From assembly GCA_959347315.1 (NCBI GenBank), contig OY365819.1, forward strand, positions 21,842,589 to 21,906,588: a stretch of 64,000 nt of DNA. Direction: 5' to 3'. This document shows, one piece after another, positions 41,701 to 52,375 of this stretch; position 1 is the stretch's first letter; every line of letters starts with the position of its first letter. The notes beneath the pieces were generated by a model that saw only the letters and a list, made by a program, of their open reading frames with translations, ran no database searches and was not told where the DNA came from. The DNA comes from Bimastos eiseni (Eukaryota; Annelida; Clitellata; Crassiclitellata; Lumbricidae). A program made the position numbers and the translations under genes.

Positions 41701-44700
41701 CGACAAATCTTCCTATATGTAAACACAACCAAATTCAATCAGTGCGCATTCGGCATCTTCTAAAGCAGAATAGATTCATACATTGCACACTGGTCTGTCT
41801 TCCTTATTATTGTATTGTATTTGAGCAATTGCTGCCTCCAGTAGGGTCAACCGTTCAAAAGTGCTACAAGTGCACAAGGCTCCACGACAAAAAGGTTTTG
41901 ATGAAAGCAAACGAGGACGGTGAAAGGAGCTGAATGTGGCCAAAGTATTATCTTAAGCACCTTAGCCTTGAAGATTAGAATGAGGATTTTAATAATTGAA
42001 AGGCAGCCTATTGTGTGTCCTCAATTCGCTAAAAAGTCCCTGAGGCACACTAGTAACCGACCGAACATGAACTGAAATGTGGTCTTCACCAGCTGCACAT
42101 CATTTCTCTAATAAATGCTGCTGCAGCTGACAAAAGACAGCTTGTTTATAACGATTAAAAGCCAATTTCAGGACAACCCATCAGTTACTCACTACATCCA
42201 TGAGTTTCAACTGACCCCCTCTAACCCCCTGTTCTATCCATATCACTTCATGTGTTCTCACTCACTCAAGAGATTTCTTCCACCTTCACTTCTGTTGTCA
42301 ATAGATCCACCTTCATCTTCTTGCTTTGATTCCTTTCTTCAACGGTGCTTTCTGGATGACGGTCAATACGGGTTCCTTCCATCCAACTCATCCATAACAT
42401 TATGAAGCCCTGCTTTTGTTGTTTTGTTATCTCCTACAGTTTTTATATCTCACTGTTACATCCTACATCATTCAGCCAGAAGATAAACCAGCTGGTACTG
42501 TCCATGTGACTAAACACAAATGAACTCAAAAGCAGAGCAATCCGAATGAACATTATAATTCATTTATCTAAGTATTCTGAGTGTAAATGATCAGTATTTA
42601 GCATTCAGTGCTACCATTTCACATTCTTCCGGATCTGCTATAATAGCCTTCATTCCATATCGTGTGGAATCTTTGGATAAACGACTCGCAAATTCTTCCG
42701 CCGTTCCAGTCTGAGAACCATAGAAGATGACGACATTTCGACCCTGAAAGTAGAAGCAGATATTTTCTGTCAAAGCAAATTGGTCCTTTTAGGGTTATTC
42801 GCTAGGTACCTACACCCACCAGCAAGAATAACTGGATTCATTACAACTTACCTCTCTGTAGTTTAAGCATATATGCAATCATTTCGATTCCTTCTTCAAC
42901 CATATGGACAGATATCATGTACAGAGAATTACAGAGAATCTTTCCTATACTCTGAAAACATGTGCAGCACAGTTCAGAATGGACTGAACATGATGGCCTA
43001 GGAATTTTGGCAAACCCTTAAGGATAAATTTACAGTAGTCCTGTCATGTTATAACAAAGCATTTCAACAACCATAGACTGTAGATTGATGGACAGTTTAT
43101 TCCTGACAACCTTTACATCATTCAGGTTATTGTATACAATGCTTTTCTATGCTACCTAAAATAGCATAATTGCACATGTCTGTTGACATACATGTACACT
43201 GTTCCACTTTCAGCTGACTGTAGATAATGCATTTTGCTCAATCTGCCAACCATCACTTCATGTCGCCGTCAGAACAGACTTATCAGTTTTATTTTACGCA
43301 ACTGCTGAAGGCTATGTGCTAAACTTATAAAACGAGTCATGTTCAAAAATCTGCATTTTTGTTGTCTAAGAGGCCATCCACATATTACGTATGCAGCGAA
43401 GGGGAGCAGGGGGTTTTAAATTTCGGCCATTGTGCGTACGGGTGCTTGGTGGAGGGTGCTTGTGCTATGGTGGAGGGGGTCCCGAAAATATGTACGTACG
43501 CCAGTGTTATTTTCGTTCAAGAAATCATTTTTATTCTAGTTTTTCTTTAGTTTGGTGTGATTCATTTCAGTTTAGTTCTATTTCTGAAAATCATTTTAGT
43601 TTTAGTTTAATTTTTATTCATTCGATCATTTTAGTTATGATTTTAGTTTACGATTGTCTAATCTTTCAATCTTATTTTAGAAAACCACAATAAATCAGAC
43701 CCTCGTCATTCATTGTCCATGAGTTATTAGGAATGATGCTTATGAGTATTCTGCTAACCCATACAAATTTAGCCTAAGACAAGCTCGCATTCCAAAAGAT
43801 TATAACATACTGTTGCGTCTGTTTGCTGTTAAAAGTCTACATAAAGAAAAGATCCTTTCAACATTAGCCTGGAAGGCAGGAGCTACAAGAAGATCTTCAA
43901 CTAGAGGAGCTATGATGTTGGACAAATCATCCTTACTCGGACCAGAATCTAGAGGCATTGTCTCCACTATACTTTGTCACCTCTGATATACATAACTCTG
44001 ACAACTCTGAGAAATGTCCAAAAAGAAATGGACAGATAAATATCTGTCCATTTCTTTTTGGACATTTCTCTCATTGTGACAACAACATTATGTCTACTTC
44101 AACTTTACTGCCACAAATTTGAACTTTTTAATTCATTTTGGATTTGACCTGAATTAGCATGGAAGGAAAGAAATTGATACTTGTAATTTCTATAGTTTTC
44201 GTTCAAGATTTTAATTTCGTTTTAATTTAGTTCTCATAGAATTTTTTCCGTTTTTATTTAGTTCTTGCAGAATTTTTTCCGTTTTTATTTTGTTCTAGTT
44301 GTTAAGCTCTTTCTAGTTTTCATTTTCGTTAACGACCAGCAGTTCAATTTAGTTCTAGTTTCGTGAACGAAATTAACACTGATGTACGCAAATATAATTG
44401 TCTAATCATGATGTCTACAATACAGAATATGAAAATCAGAACTGTAAACCTAATCACAGACTATATTCCTGCTTAATCAATTTTATGTAGCATTAAAACG
44501 GTTTAAAATGCGAGTGTTATTAGTGTTTTATTTCTTCATAAGTTAACAAATTTAAGCTGCTAAGTATGATGCTTAACAAAACTAAATAGCCTGTGGTAAA
44601 ATCAATGTCTTATAGATGTTTTTAGCTATTTAGCCTTTGCAAGGGGGGGCTAGAGCTTAAATGTACGTATGCAATGGATGAAGTGTTTGCGGTGCAACAG

Positions 44701-45950
44701 GGGAGGGAGGTCCAAAAAATCCGATTTTTTTGCGATGTAATATGGGAATGGGCCCTAAGACTCTTCAAAATTTCTTCGCCAAAATCTATATACAAATCTA
44801 AAACTTTTATTTATCAGAATTACTTACCACTTACTAAAAAAATGCAGATATAAAAATACATAACATTTAACCAAAACATGTGTTACTTAATACATACTCC
44901 ATTCTTCATCCTGTTAACAAAGCTTGCATCGTGGCTGGCAGATCGTTCAAGCGTTGGCCTGTCAAATCAATATGCAGCTATATAGAACATACAAAACAAG
45001 TGATAGGAATATACATTTCATAACAGATTATGCAAATGCTAGTGCATATACTCACACTTAACATTTGCACAATCCCAACGTGTCCGGCAAAATTGAAAGA
45101 TGAAACCTTGAAACAAAGACTACCACTTGCAAATCTCGATGTAAGCCAAAAGTCAGGCCTTGTGACCTAATATGTGGCGCCACAGACCGAAATCAGTCGT
45201 ATGTCGCAAGTTGAGTTACTGAATAAAACACCAAAATAATTCAAAATGAATGTGATTTTTACACAAAGCAGTTAGAAAATACCTTTAGAACAGTTAGTAA
45301 CTTGTGGATTTCTAACATTTTTATCATGTAATACGATATTCGTGATTTTATAAAAGTATTGCTTTGGTTTTGCATGATTTAATGGTACTTAATGGTACTA
45401 ATCAGAAAGTACTTTATATACTTTATACATTTGCTTTGACAAACATGCTAAAGCAATATTCTGGTGTCATTCTGAAGCTGAAAGTATCTTCTTTCCAATG
45501 AAATATAAAAACCTAATTGTGAAATTTGCGACATAGGACTGAAAACGGTCTGTGGTGTCACATATTGCAGATTAAAAATGCCCTTTTGTAATAATTAACA
45601 CATTACAATCGAGAAGTCTCCTAAATAACTTCTAACATAGGATAAAAATTTCTTACAGAAACATTTTACAGGAAAATTAACATTCTGCATTCATCTAATG
45701 TCAAATTACCAAGCTGTAACATAATTACTGCGTTAAAAAATAATAAAAAAACAGCACTAACAAGTTTAATGATACATAAAATCAGAAGTAAAACGAGTAC
45801 CAACCCAACAGTCAGCTTTTTGAATGCTGGAACTTCCTTTTTTTTCTTGAACATGAAATAATAGATGGCGAATCCAGCCACTCCGCTCAGTATAAGTACG
45901 TCGAGTGGTCCAAAGAAACTTGCACCTATGGTTTCCCCCATTTTGAGCAT
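32583..45950 (-). CDS. NADPH-cytochrome P450 reductase, complete 13-exon gene
   Basis: POR is a diflavin enzyme of the endoplasmic reticulum that passes electrons from NADPH via FAD and FMN to P450s. Coding exons, in transcript order: 45,950(or 45,941)-45,805; 44,958-44,898; 42,743-42,615; 41,712-41,563; 41,200-41,076; 40,780-40,691; 39,733-39,632; 37,986-37,751; 36,895-36,714; 36,482-36,333; 36,008-35,744; 33,708-33,480; 32,727-32,583. All splice phases match and all introns are GT/AG. The coding length is 2,001 bases from the ATG at 45,941 (666 residues), close to the roughly 680 of animal POR. It has an N-terminal membrane anchor, the FMN-domain motif [14 protein letters not shown]-site RYYSISSS and GVATGWL, NADPH-site GPGTGLAPF and YVCGDAR, and C-terminal DVWS with the stacking Trp. 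I see no disabling change. Introns carry several transposon relics. Confidence 0.96.
33480..33708 (-). CDS. POR coding exon 12: NADPH site
   Basis: It encodes [20 protein letters not shown], then LYVAFSRDQ (2'-phosphate and ribose contacts) and KVYVQHLL, and ends in LYVCG. Donor GTGAGT. Confidence 0.96.
34283..35162. mobile_element. Possible piggyBac-like relic in POR intron 11
   Basis: The ends carry inverted TTGACCACT (34,282) and, read on the minus strand, CACTTTGACCGCTGAC ending at TTAA (35,159-35,162), the target used by piggyBac elements. Just inside the left end two near-palindromes, gggacatgcatacacgtccc and gggacgtgtatacacatccc, stand 40 bp apart. The left TTAA is missing and no transposase is seen, so this is tentative. 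Confidence 0.35.
35744..36008 (-). CDS. POR coding exon 11: FAD/NADPH
   Basis: It contains EGVATGWL (FAD pyrophosphate), [11 protein letters not shown] and [20 protein letters not shown] (NADPH pyrophosphate and nicotinamide). Donor GTTAAC is atypical but required by phase. Confidence 0.95.
36333..36482 (-). CDS. POR coding exon 10: FAD-binding RYYS
   Basis: This exon has 50 codons in phase 0. It ends in [25 protein letters not shown]. The R-x-Y-S motif binds the FAD pyrophosphate and isoalloxazine. Confidence 0.95.
36714..36895 (-). CDS. POR coding exon 9: connecting domain
   Basis: It encodes [20 protein letters not shown] and [13 protein letters not shown], the helical connecting domain that orients FMN and FAD domains. 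Donor GTTAGT. The split Glu codon joins exon 8. Confidence 0.94.
37101..37185. repeat. Purine-rich microsatellite (GAGA/GACA/GAGT) in POR intron
   Basis: A stretch of gagt, gaca and gaga motifs with no T-rich interruption, inside the intron between exons 8 and 9. Confidence 0.8.
37751..37986 (-). CDS. POR coding exon 8: FAD domain start
   Basis: It encodes [12 protein letters not shown], then the conserved [20 protein letters not shown] and YPVNS. This is the first part of the ferredoxin-reductase-like FAD domain and the connecting region. Confidence 0.95.
38613..39538. mobile_element. Inverted-repeat transposon (MITE-like) with TA target, POR intron 7
   Basis: Left end CCATATATACTCGTGAATAA and the minus-strand reading of the right end CCGTAAATACTCATGAATAA match at 17 of 20 bases, followed by GTCGC at both ends. 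Both are flanked by TA. Length is 926 bp. No transposase is visible. A short plus-strand frame at the right end is not supported as a gene. Confidence 0.65.
39632..39733 (-). CDS. POR coding exon 7: hinge
   Basis: This 102-bp exon encodes the variable hinge between FMN and FAD domains, ending in GSFRNQKP. The last Pro codon is split with exon 8. Donor GTGAGT. The antisense strand here shows only a short chance frame. Confidence 0.9.
39863..40461. mobile_element. Non-autonomous hAT element in POR intron 6
   Basis: Left end TAGTGTTCCCAACC, with GGCACA 19 bp further in; right end, read on the minus strand, CAGTGATTGTCAACC with GCAGCACACT. Flanks are ttctagat and ttctaaat, an 8-bp target duplication with one change, as expected for hAT. 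Length 599 bp. It includes a fragment (about 40,250-40,345) related to the block at 58.75-58.86 kb. Confidence 0.75.
40691..40780 (-). CDS. POR coding exon 6
   Basis: This 90-bp exon encodes [20 protein letters not shown], the conserved end of the FMN domain. Donor is GTAAAT and acceptor TTTTAG. Phase fits exons 5 and 7. Confidence 0.94.
41076..41200 (-). CDS. POR coding exon 5: FMN domain end
   Basis: The exon encodes [20 protein letters not shown], the third FMN loop, then [11 protein letters not shown], an acidic stretch of the type that contacts P450 partners. It ends with two bases of an Asn codon completed by exon 6. Confidence 0.95.
41563..41712 (-). CDS. POR coding exon 4: FMN domain
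   Basis: This exon has 50 codons in phase 0. It contains [19 protein letters not shown], the second FMN-binding loop, whose ring-stacking Tyr lies in TYGEG. Confidence 0.95.
42615..42743 (-). CDS. POR coding exon 3: FMN phosphate loop
   Basis: This exon has 43 codons in phase 0. It contains [15 protein letters not shown], the flavodoxin-like FMN phosphate-binding loop, then RLSKD and ADPEE. Donor GTAGCA is weak. Confidence 0.93.
43502..44381. mobile_element. 880-bp non-autonomous hAT element nested in another repeat
   Basis: Left terminus CAGTGTTATTTTCGTTCAAG and minus-strand right terminus CAGTGTTAATTTCGTTCACG match 18 of 20. Target copies are acgtacgc and atgtacgc (7 of 8). Subterminal regions are rich in TTTTAGTTT-type motifs, common for hAT. 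A perfect 30-bp-arm palindrome lies inside. No transposase is recognised. Confidence 0.8.
44009..44070. repeat. Perfect 30-bp inverted repeat (hairpin)
   Basis: Arm 1 is 44,009-44,038, spacer aa, arm 2 is 44,041-44,070. The arms are exactly complementary, beginning gagaaatgtccaaaaagaaa. It lies within the hAT element in POR intron 2. Confidence 0.95.
44898..44958 (-). CDS. POR coding exon 2: linker (61 bp)
   Basis: This small exon was found by matching the expected anchor-to-FMN linker. It reads PTLERSAS... and SFVNRMKNG, matching the SFVEKMKKTG type segment of animal PORs. Acceptor is TTTGACAG and donor GTATGT. Phases fit exons 1 and 3. Confidence 0.88.
45173..45563. mobile_element. MITE in POR intron 1
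   Basis: Left end TGTGGCGCCACAGACCG and minus-strand right end TGTGACACCACAGACCG are near-identical, and the similarity continues through TCAGTC-TATGTCGCAA. TA flanks each side. Length is about 391 bp. No coding sequence is present. Confidence 0.7.
45805..45950 (-). CDS. POR coding exon 1: membrane anchor
   Basis: The exon encodes a short lumenal start, one hydrophobic segment ([17 protein letters not shown]) and a KKKK stop-transfer, the ER anchor of POR. There are two in-frame ATGs, at 45,950 and 45,941. The second has a better Kozak context (AAAATGG). The lumenal tail is shorter than in vertebrate POR. The donor, GTTGGT after 45,805, is weak but is the one that keeps phase. Confidence 0.85.
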
Positions 45951-46329
45951 CAGGATATGTGGAGAACTAGTAACAGATAAGCATTCCCTTTACTAACATT
46001 AAACTGTGTATTATTACAAGTTCAGTTTAAACAGCCTACATTGTGAATCATCATATTGCATTGGCTCAGCTTGCATATCTATTAGAGAAAAACGACTAAA
46101 CTTCATTAGTCTATTAGTCCAAGCATGGGAGAGGAACTTCATGTGGGAGATCACATGATGGCAGCAGATCGAATCTAACGTTCTTGTTTCAAGCTGAGAA
46201 GAAACGTAATGTTTAATAGAGATAAACAGTCTACGTTAGTTAGTTCTGGTCACCAAAACTGAGAGAATTACACTGTTGCATGAGTTTGGTGGTTAAAACA
46301 TTACAACTTTGTGAAAGCGTTGACACTCC
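45951..46329. other. POR 5' flank
   Basis: This short spacer lies between the POR start (minus) and the LINE (plus). It should hold the POR 5' untranslated region and promoter. I recognise no TATA box or other specific site. Confidence 0.4.
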
Positions 46330-46452
46330 CTGCTGTCTCCCTGCGTGCACTTGTTTATTTTGGACTTAATAGCCGGGACATATGAAGCGGTGTACACTGA
46401 AGATTATTGGTCTTGTTCATTGGGATTCTCGATTCCTGTCTCAACAGTTATA

Positions 46453-47228
46453 ATGGCAAAGAAGGCATTAAAACCCGATGATCTGATCGAGGCATTTCAA
46501 GATCAACGAGTCGTTGATTCTCTCGTGGCCAAACTGACGATACCCTTGACACCATTCCTCACACCATTGATTCAAAACATTGTCACCCAACTCACATCCT
46601 CACCAAGTCAACCTTTGAGAATTTCATTGAGACGAAAATAGCTGACCATCTTAAGATAGCACAATGGGGCAAATATCTGCTCTCGAAGAAGCGAACAAGT
46701 CACTTAATAGGAGACTGGACGATTTTGAGGTTTGCAGTCGCAATACCTCACTCATCTTTCATGGCCTCCAGGAAGAGCAGATTGCTTCCACGCTGACACA
46801 GCCGACTACTAAACGTTCACAACACGCTCAAAATCAGGAATCGTTCCAGGCAGTCTTGTCTTTATGCCAATCAAGGCTTGACCTGAACCTTGGTATCGCC
46901 GACATCTCAGGTGCTTGCAGAATTGCAATCCAGAATTGTGATCCTGGTAGAATTTTCTACAAAACGCACTCAAGATCTGGTTTATTCTTTGAGGTTAGTT
47001 CTTTGCACGCATCCCGGTAGACTCCACAAAGATTCACAAATCTACATAAACGAGAACCTTACCAAGTCAAATTCTGCCCTATTCTCAGCTGCCAGATCCC
47101 TGGTTTGTGACAAGAAAATATCTTCTGCTTGGACAATGAGCGGGATAACGTTCGTTAAGACTGGAGCCTCAGTGGACGAAAGGCCAAAGCGAATCATCCA
47201 AATAGAGGACTTAAAGCAAGCACTGTGA
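46453..47228 (+). pseudogene. LINE ORF1 protein remnant
   Basis: The frame starts with MAKKALKPDDLIEAF and is broken by two frameshifts (about 46,600-46,660 and 46,900-46,960). The middle part has a heptad-like coiled coil (ISALEEANKSLNRRLDDFEV) leading into SRNTSLIFHGL. The end has YINENLTKSNSALFSAARSL. This is the coiled coil, RRM-like and C-terminal layout of LINE ORF1 RNA-binding proteins. Its role was to coat element RNA. Confidence 0.75.
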
Positions 47229-48320
47229 GTTTTTGTCTGCAAAGCATCTGTTTTCAAAAATCGAGCTCCTAGTATATTATGAACTTGATTAGTATTGCGA
47301 TGTTCCTTCTTCTGTCAACCACTTTGGTCATTGATCAAGTAAAAACTAAATTGCTTGTAATATTGCGTCGGTCATTTGCAGACAAAAGTAACTTGCTAGT
47401 TTATTGTGTCAATTTTCTGTTTGAGCTACTTTATTTTCATGAGATGGATTGCAGTCTGGTCTTGACGTACATCCTCACCATTCTGTTCTCTTTCTAGCTA
47501 ATTTTGTTAAAGTTCCTTGTTTAACCATTCTTAAATTTCTCCTTGGTGATTGACCAATGACTGGCACATGCTTTTTTTATAATGTTGCAGGAATCATTTG
47601 TAATGAGCTAATTTTGTTTTATGTTCCTTGCATAACCATTGTTTGAATTTCTTCCAGGTGATTGACCAATGAATAATACCAGCTTTCTTATAATGTTGCA
47701 TTGATCATTTGCGATGACCTTGCTTGGTTATTACATGCATGTCTAACTTCTAATTGACCTACATCATGTAGGCCTACTTTATTTTCATTAGATGGATTGA
47801 TGTCATGACTTTTTTCCTCGTCCTCAGCGATCATTCATTCATTCTAGTTAAAAGTGGTTTATTATTTATGTTTTTGGAGACTCCCATTTTTGGATAACTT
47901 GTTGTCTTGAACAATCAATGTCTGCCTCTCGGTGACCGAATAGGTTTATTTCCTACTTGACTGCCGAGATGTTTCCATTATTGGTTAGCTTGTTGTCTTG
48001 CTAGGATTATTTCTCATCTTGATATATCACTCATTAGTTTTTTGTGTTATCTCCTTATCTCTCACTATATGAACTTACCTGTACCTCCACTCTCTTATTC
48101 TTAACTTATAACGTGACTATTCCTTGTTGCAACCGCCATTCTTTCTCTCTTGGCTCGAACTCCGAACTGATTCCGATTGCGAGTCAATCCAGTGTTTTGT
48201 TTCAATTGTTGTCTGTGCACCCATCTAATAACTAAAACTGATGATCTAAATCAAATGTGTCCTTTGTCCTAGATTGTGCCACTCATCACATTACTCCATT
48301 GCTACTAAGGATAAAGCTCA
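47229..48320 (+). other. ORF1-ORF2 spacer with a 110-bp tandem duplication
   Basis: No convincing gene is present. The sequence from 47,496 (agctaattttgtt) recurs at 47,606 and the similarity runs about 110 bp, to 47,715. Shared landmarks are ggtgattgaccaatga and ttataatgttgca. The length of this spacer is unusual for a LINE, so it may include an unrecognised insertion. Confidence 0.5.
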
Positions 48321-51300
48321 GTGGTTTTGCCCTCAATGTTTAATTCATTTATAGATGAAAATGATTATAAAATGTCTATTACGAATGAAACTAAGGAGTG
48401 CCACTTGCTTATCTCCCTAATGGAAGGTCCGAGAATGGAATTATTTGGTGATAATGACTCAAATCGCCCACTCTTAAATAACTCTGACCTTGACCCTGAC
48501 TACAACTACTTTGATATAAGACCCACGGAATGTATGTATAAAACGTGCACTTCTATTATGCCTCATGTTATGAGAAAAAGGGGTTTACTGTCACTAATGC
48601 ATATCAACTGCAGAAGTATTTACAAAAAGTTGCATCACATAGACAATCTTCTTAATACTCTGAATATCGATATCTTAGCTGTAACAGAGACATGGTTGGA
48701 TGACTCTTTAGCTAATACTATAATGGTTACAGGTTACAACTTTATTTTAAAATGCCGCCCTACGGGAGGAGGGGGTGGAACAGGATTCTTTGTTAAGCAA
48801 AACCTAACTTTTCACTCCTATACTTTACCTGACTGTTGTCTAACTCACAAAACATACGAGTCACTTTTTCTTCGCTTCCCCCTTCCATATGGCACTTATT
48901 TTATCACTGGAACTATATACAGACCACCGAGAGCGATCTGATTACCTTCACTGATGAATGGAATGTTCTTCTATTATCCTTGCATAACAAAGATAAAGAC
49001 GTATACTTAATTGGAGATTTTAACATTGACCTACTAAAAATCCATGATCACAAATATACAAATGTCTTCTTTGATACCACATCCTCCAACCACTTTTTGC
49101 CTACAATCACCTGTCCTACAAGGATCACCACTACTTCGGCAATTCTAATTGATAATTTATTCACTAATAGGATAACCAAAATCATAGAATCTACAATACT
49201 AATTGACGATACTTCCGACCACTTGCCTATCTGGGTTTGGGTTGACCACAAACCTTTAATTGCCCATCCTTCCTCTGCTTCGTTTAGCCGTTGCACTAAT
49301 GAAGCCGCAAAGGTTTCTTTTAAGAACTTAATGGACCAAATCGATTGGACTCCTGTTGAAACAGCTTGTATGAATAATGACTCCATTGCCGCCTATGACT
49401 CTTTTGACAACTTAATCAGAGCTGCATATGATACTGCATTTCCTAAGCTGCCCAAAAAATGAAACCATTTTAAACACTTCAAGCAACCGTGGATGACTGT
49501 TGGTTTACTGAAATCTTGTAAAAAGAAGTCTAAGCTTTATGCTACTTTCATAAAATATCCGACGGCTTCTAACAGCGATAGATTTATAATCTATCGAAAT
49601 AAATTTAAATCATTAAGAAAAAGGCTGAAAGAGATTATTACAAACTTAAATTTACGAAATATGAAGATGATCTGAAGCAGACCTGGCAGACTATTAAGTT
49701 AATACTAAAAACGAAAAAAACTGACTCGATAATCAAAAGCATATCTCTAAATGGCACTGAAATTACTGATAGTACTTGCATGGCAGAAAAGTTTAATACT
49801 TATTTCACTAATATTGCCCAAGAACTTGTTGACAAAATTCCTACTACTGATAAGTCGATCTATACTTTTATGGATACTTCCAATACTAATTCCTTTGCAG
49901 TCTATCCTACCTCTCCGGAAGAAGTACTCTCATTAGCACGTTCCCTGAAAACCACACATAGTTCGGGTATAGATGATTCTGATCCCTGTCTCCTTAACCG
50001 GATACTCGACCTTGTTGCCACTCCGCTATCTGCTATCTTTAACTGCTCTTTGACTACTGGCTTAATTCCCTCTACATTAAAAATTGCAAAGGTGATTCCC
50101 ATTTATAAACAGGCTCTCAGGGAGGACATTAAAAATTACAGACCAATTTCCATTTTACCTTACTTCTCAGAAATACTTGAAAAAACTATGTATGTTAGAC
50201 TATATAATTTTATAATGAAACAAGTAGGGGTCAGCCGGGTAGACAATTTTCACCGAGTACCGAATCCGAGTATTTGAAAAATTCTGGATGTACTATTTGC
50301 CGGATCCGGGTACGAACCGGGTAGTAACTGAGTACCAATTCTTTGACGTCGCAGTTTGCCTTTGATTCGTCAACAGCATTTATGGTAAAGAAGTTCCAAA
50401 CTTTGCTGCTTAATTTCGGATTTGACATATTTTGTGATGAAAAATTTGTTTAATTTATTTATATTTAAATTCTTTTTAATTTTTAATTGTATCTTTTATA
50501 GTTTTTAAGTTTTAACTTCATTAAATGAATCAACGTCTCTACGTCTGCACCAAAGAGGTATAGAAAATTTAGAAATAATCTAGCCTCGAACTCCAGTCCT
50601 AAATCCTAATAACATGTGGATATTGTGACTGACATGTTTTAGGCCTGCAATAGAATATACTATATAAGAAGGAAAGTAATCAAAATATATCGCTTGAAGC
50701 AGCTGACCAACTAGCTTTTTTTCAGTTAGGCTTAGGCTATTACTTTATTAAATGGCGGAAAGTGTTGTTGCCGTCTGTCAAAGACCACAGACTGCCATTT
50801 TTATTTTATTCTTAAGGAAAAGGTTAGGCTGTCCTCTCTAGGTTATATAATTATAATATTAATATAATATAAGCTTTAACCTCTTTGGGTTTGTTGCTAT
50901 AGTTACCAATTAGATTGACCGGAAATGAAAAAATTGAAAATGTTTATGGCGTCAGGTACTCATGGTTACTAGCGCCTTAATTTACTAGCGCTGGATGATC
51001 GAGACTCTTTATTTTATTTCCGGTTGCCATCTTGTTGAAGTTTTTGTTTACTCATGGGGAGGCAAAAAAACAGAAAACTTCAAAAACATAATATTGTCAA
51101 AATGACAAAGTAAAATTTAAGTAATCCTTAGTTAAATTAAAAAATTAATTTTTGCAACTATTTGCGTGTTAAGTATTTGCCGAGGCGAATACTTCCGAGT
51201 AGTGATGAAAATTGAGATATTTGGCCGAGGCGAATGTCCGAGGCGATTTCCGGCTGATCCCTAGAAACAAGGCATACTATGTCCAACCCAACATGGTTTT

Positions 51301-52375
51301 CAATCAGGACACTCCACTATGATGTCCCTAATTGACTTACAGGATAAGATATCTAATGCGATGGATCATAACGAATATTCCCTTGGTATTTTTATCGATA
51401 TTGCAAAGGCATTCGACACTGTGGACCATAAGCTCCTGCTCTTAAAACTTGAAAACTTAGGAATGAGAGGTATTGCTCTTAGCTGGTTTCAGAACTATTT
51501 GTACGATAGGCAACAGCAGGTTTTATGCCCACTTCTTTTTTTACTTTTTATTAATGACCTACCTCGCACAGCCCCATTACTACACTTCCTTCTTTTTGTT
51601 GATGACACTAACCTCTTTGCCTCACATAAATCATATTATGCACTATGCAATCTCATGAACCAAGAACTCGCACATGTGAATGACTGGCTTTTAGTCAATA
51701 AGTTATCCTTGAATGTAACAAAAACCAGCTATATTTTATTTAGATCACATCGCAAACAGCCCCAACCTGACTTATTAATAATACTCCGATTCCTTGTGTC
51801 ACTTCTGCTAAATTTCTAGGCATTCAGTTCGATCAATTTCTTTCATGGAAGGAACACGTTGCCAACACATTGTCTAAAATTGCAAAAAACATAGGTATTA
51901 TCTCTAGAGTAGCCTACCTCCTAGCATTCTACGTAATCTGTATCATACAATGATCCACCCATATCTTACATATTGTAATTTAGTATGGGCCTCCAACTAC
52001 TCGTCAAGATTGCTAAGGTTAAATTCTCTACAGAATAGAGCTATTCGTATGATATTAGGGTCTTACTATGCTCGTCATTTGTCTTATAATGAAATGTACA
52101 ATAATATTGGTATTCTAACTCTTCGTCAAATTACTTCCCTCCAAATTAATGAATTTATGTACAAATTCGCTAACCTACTACCCTCTATATTTGCTAGTCA
52201 CTTTATAAGAAGTTCTGCCATTAATCCTTACAGCATCCGTTCCTCTCTCAATTATAGGCCTATCTCATGTAGAACAAATACACGTCAATTCTCAATTAAA
52301 TACATAGGACCCATCACTTGGAATATGACACCAATTAAAATTTGTCAATCCAGCACAATAAGTTTTCAAAAATAA
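48321..52375 (+). pseudogene. LINE ORF2: endonuclease and reverse transcriptase
   Basis: The AP-endonuclease domain includes LSLMHINCRS, DILAVTETWL, YLIGDFNIDLL and TSDHLPIWV. The RT includes NYRPISILPYFSEILEKTM, FIDIAKAFDTVDHKLL, PLLFLLFINDLP and FVDDTNLFAS (FVDD in place of YADD). The C-terminal part has YLTYCNLVWASNY and RAIRMILGS. Frames change near 48,900, at TGA 49,460, near 49,660 and near 51,800. The segment with the usual GVPQGS motif is missing at about 51,515-51,525. A hAT sits at 50,225-51,263. Nicks target DNA and copies RNA in intact relatives; non-functional here. Confidence 0.88.
50225..51263. mobile_element. 1,039-bp hAT-type element inserted in LINE RT
   Basis: Termini TAGGGGTCAGCCGG and, on the minus strand, TAGGGATCAGCCGG. 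They are flanked by an exact 8-bp direct repeat gaaacaag (50,217-50,224 and 51,264-51,271). The LINE reading frame is continuous if the element and one repeat are ignored, so insertion postdates the LINE. There is no transposase frame. Confidence 0.88.

Larger units (their letters stand above)
43371..44753. mobile_element. Inverted-repeat element in POR intron 2, host of a nested hAT
   Basis: Left end GGCCATCCACATATTACGTA and the minus-strand right end GGCCCATTCCCATATTACAT are related inverted repeats. Both are flanked by ctaag (43,366-43,370 and 44,754-44,758). The interior is G-rich near both ends. Without the 880-bp hAT insertion and one target copy the element is about 495 bp. Confidence 0.6.

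Noticed and set aside
49048..49386. 112-codon minus-strand frame
   Set aside because: It is antisense to the LINE endonuclease domain and has no family resemblance.
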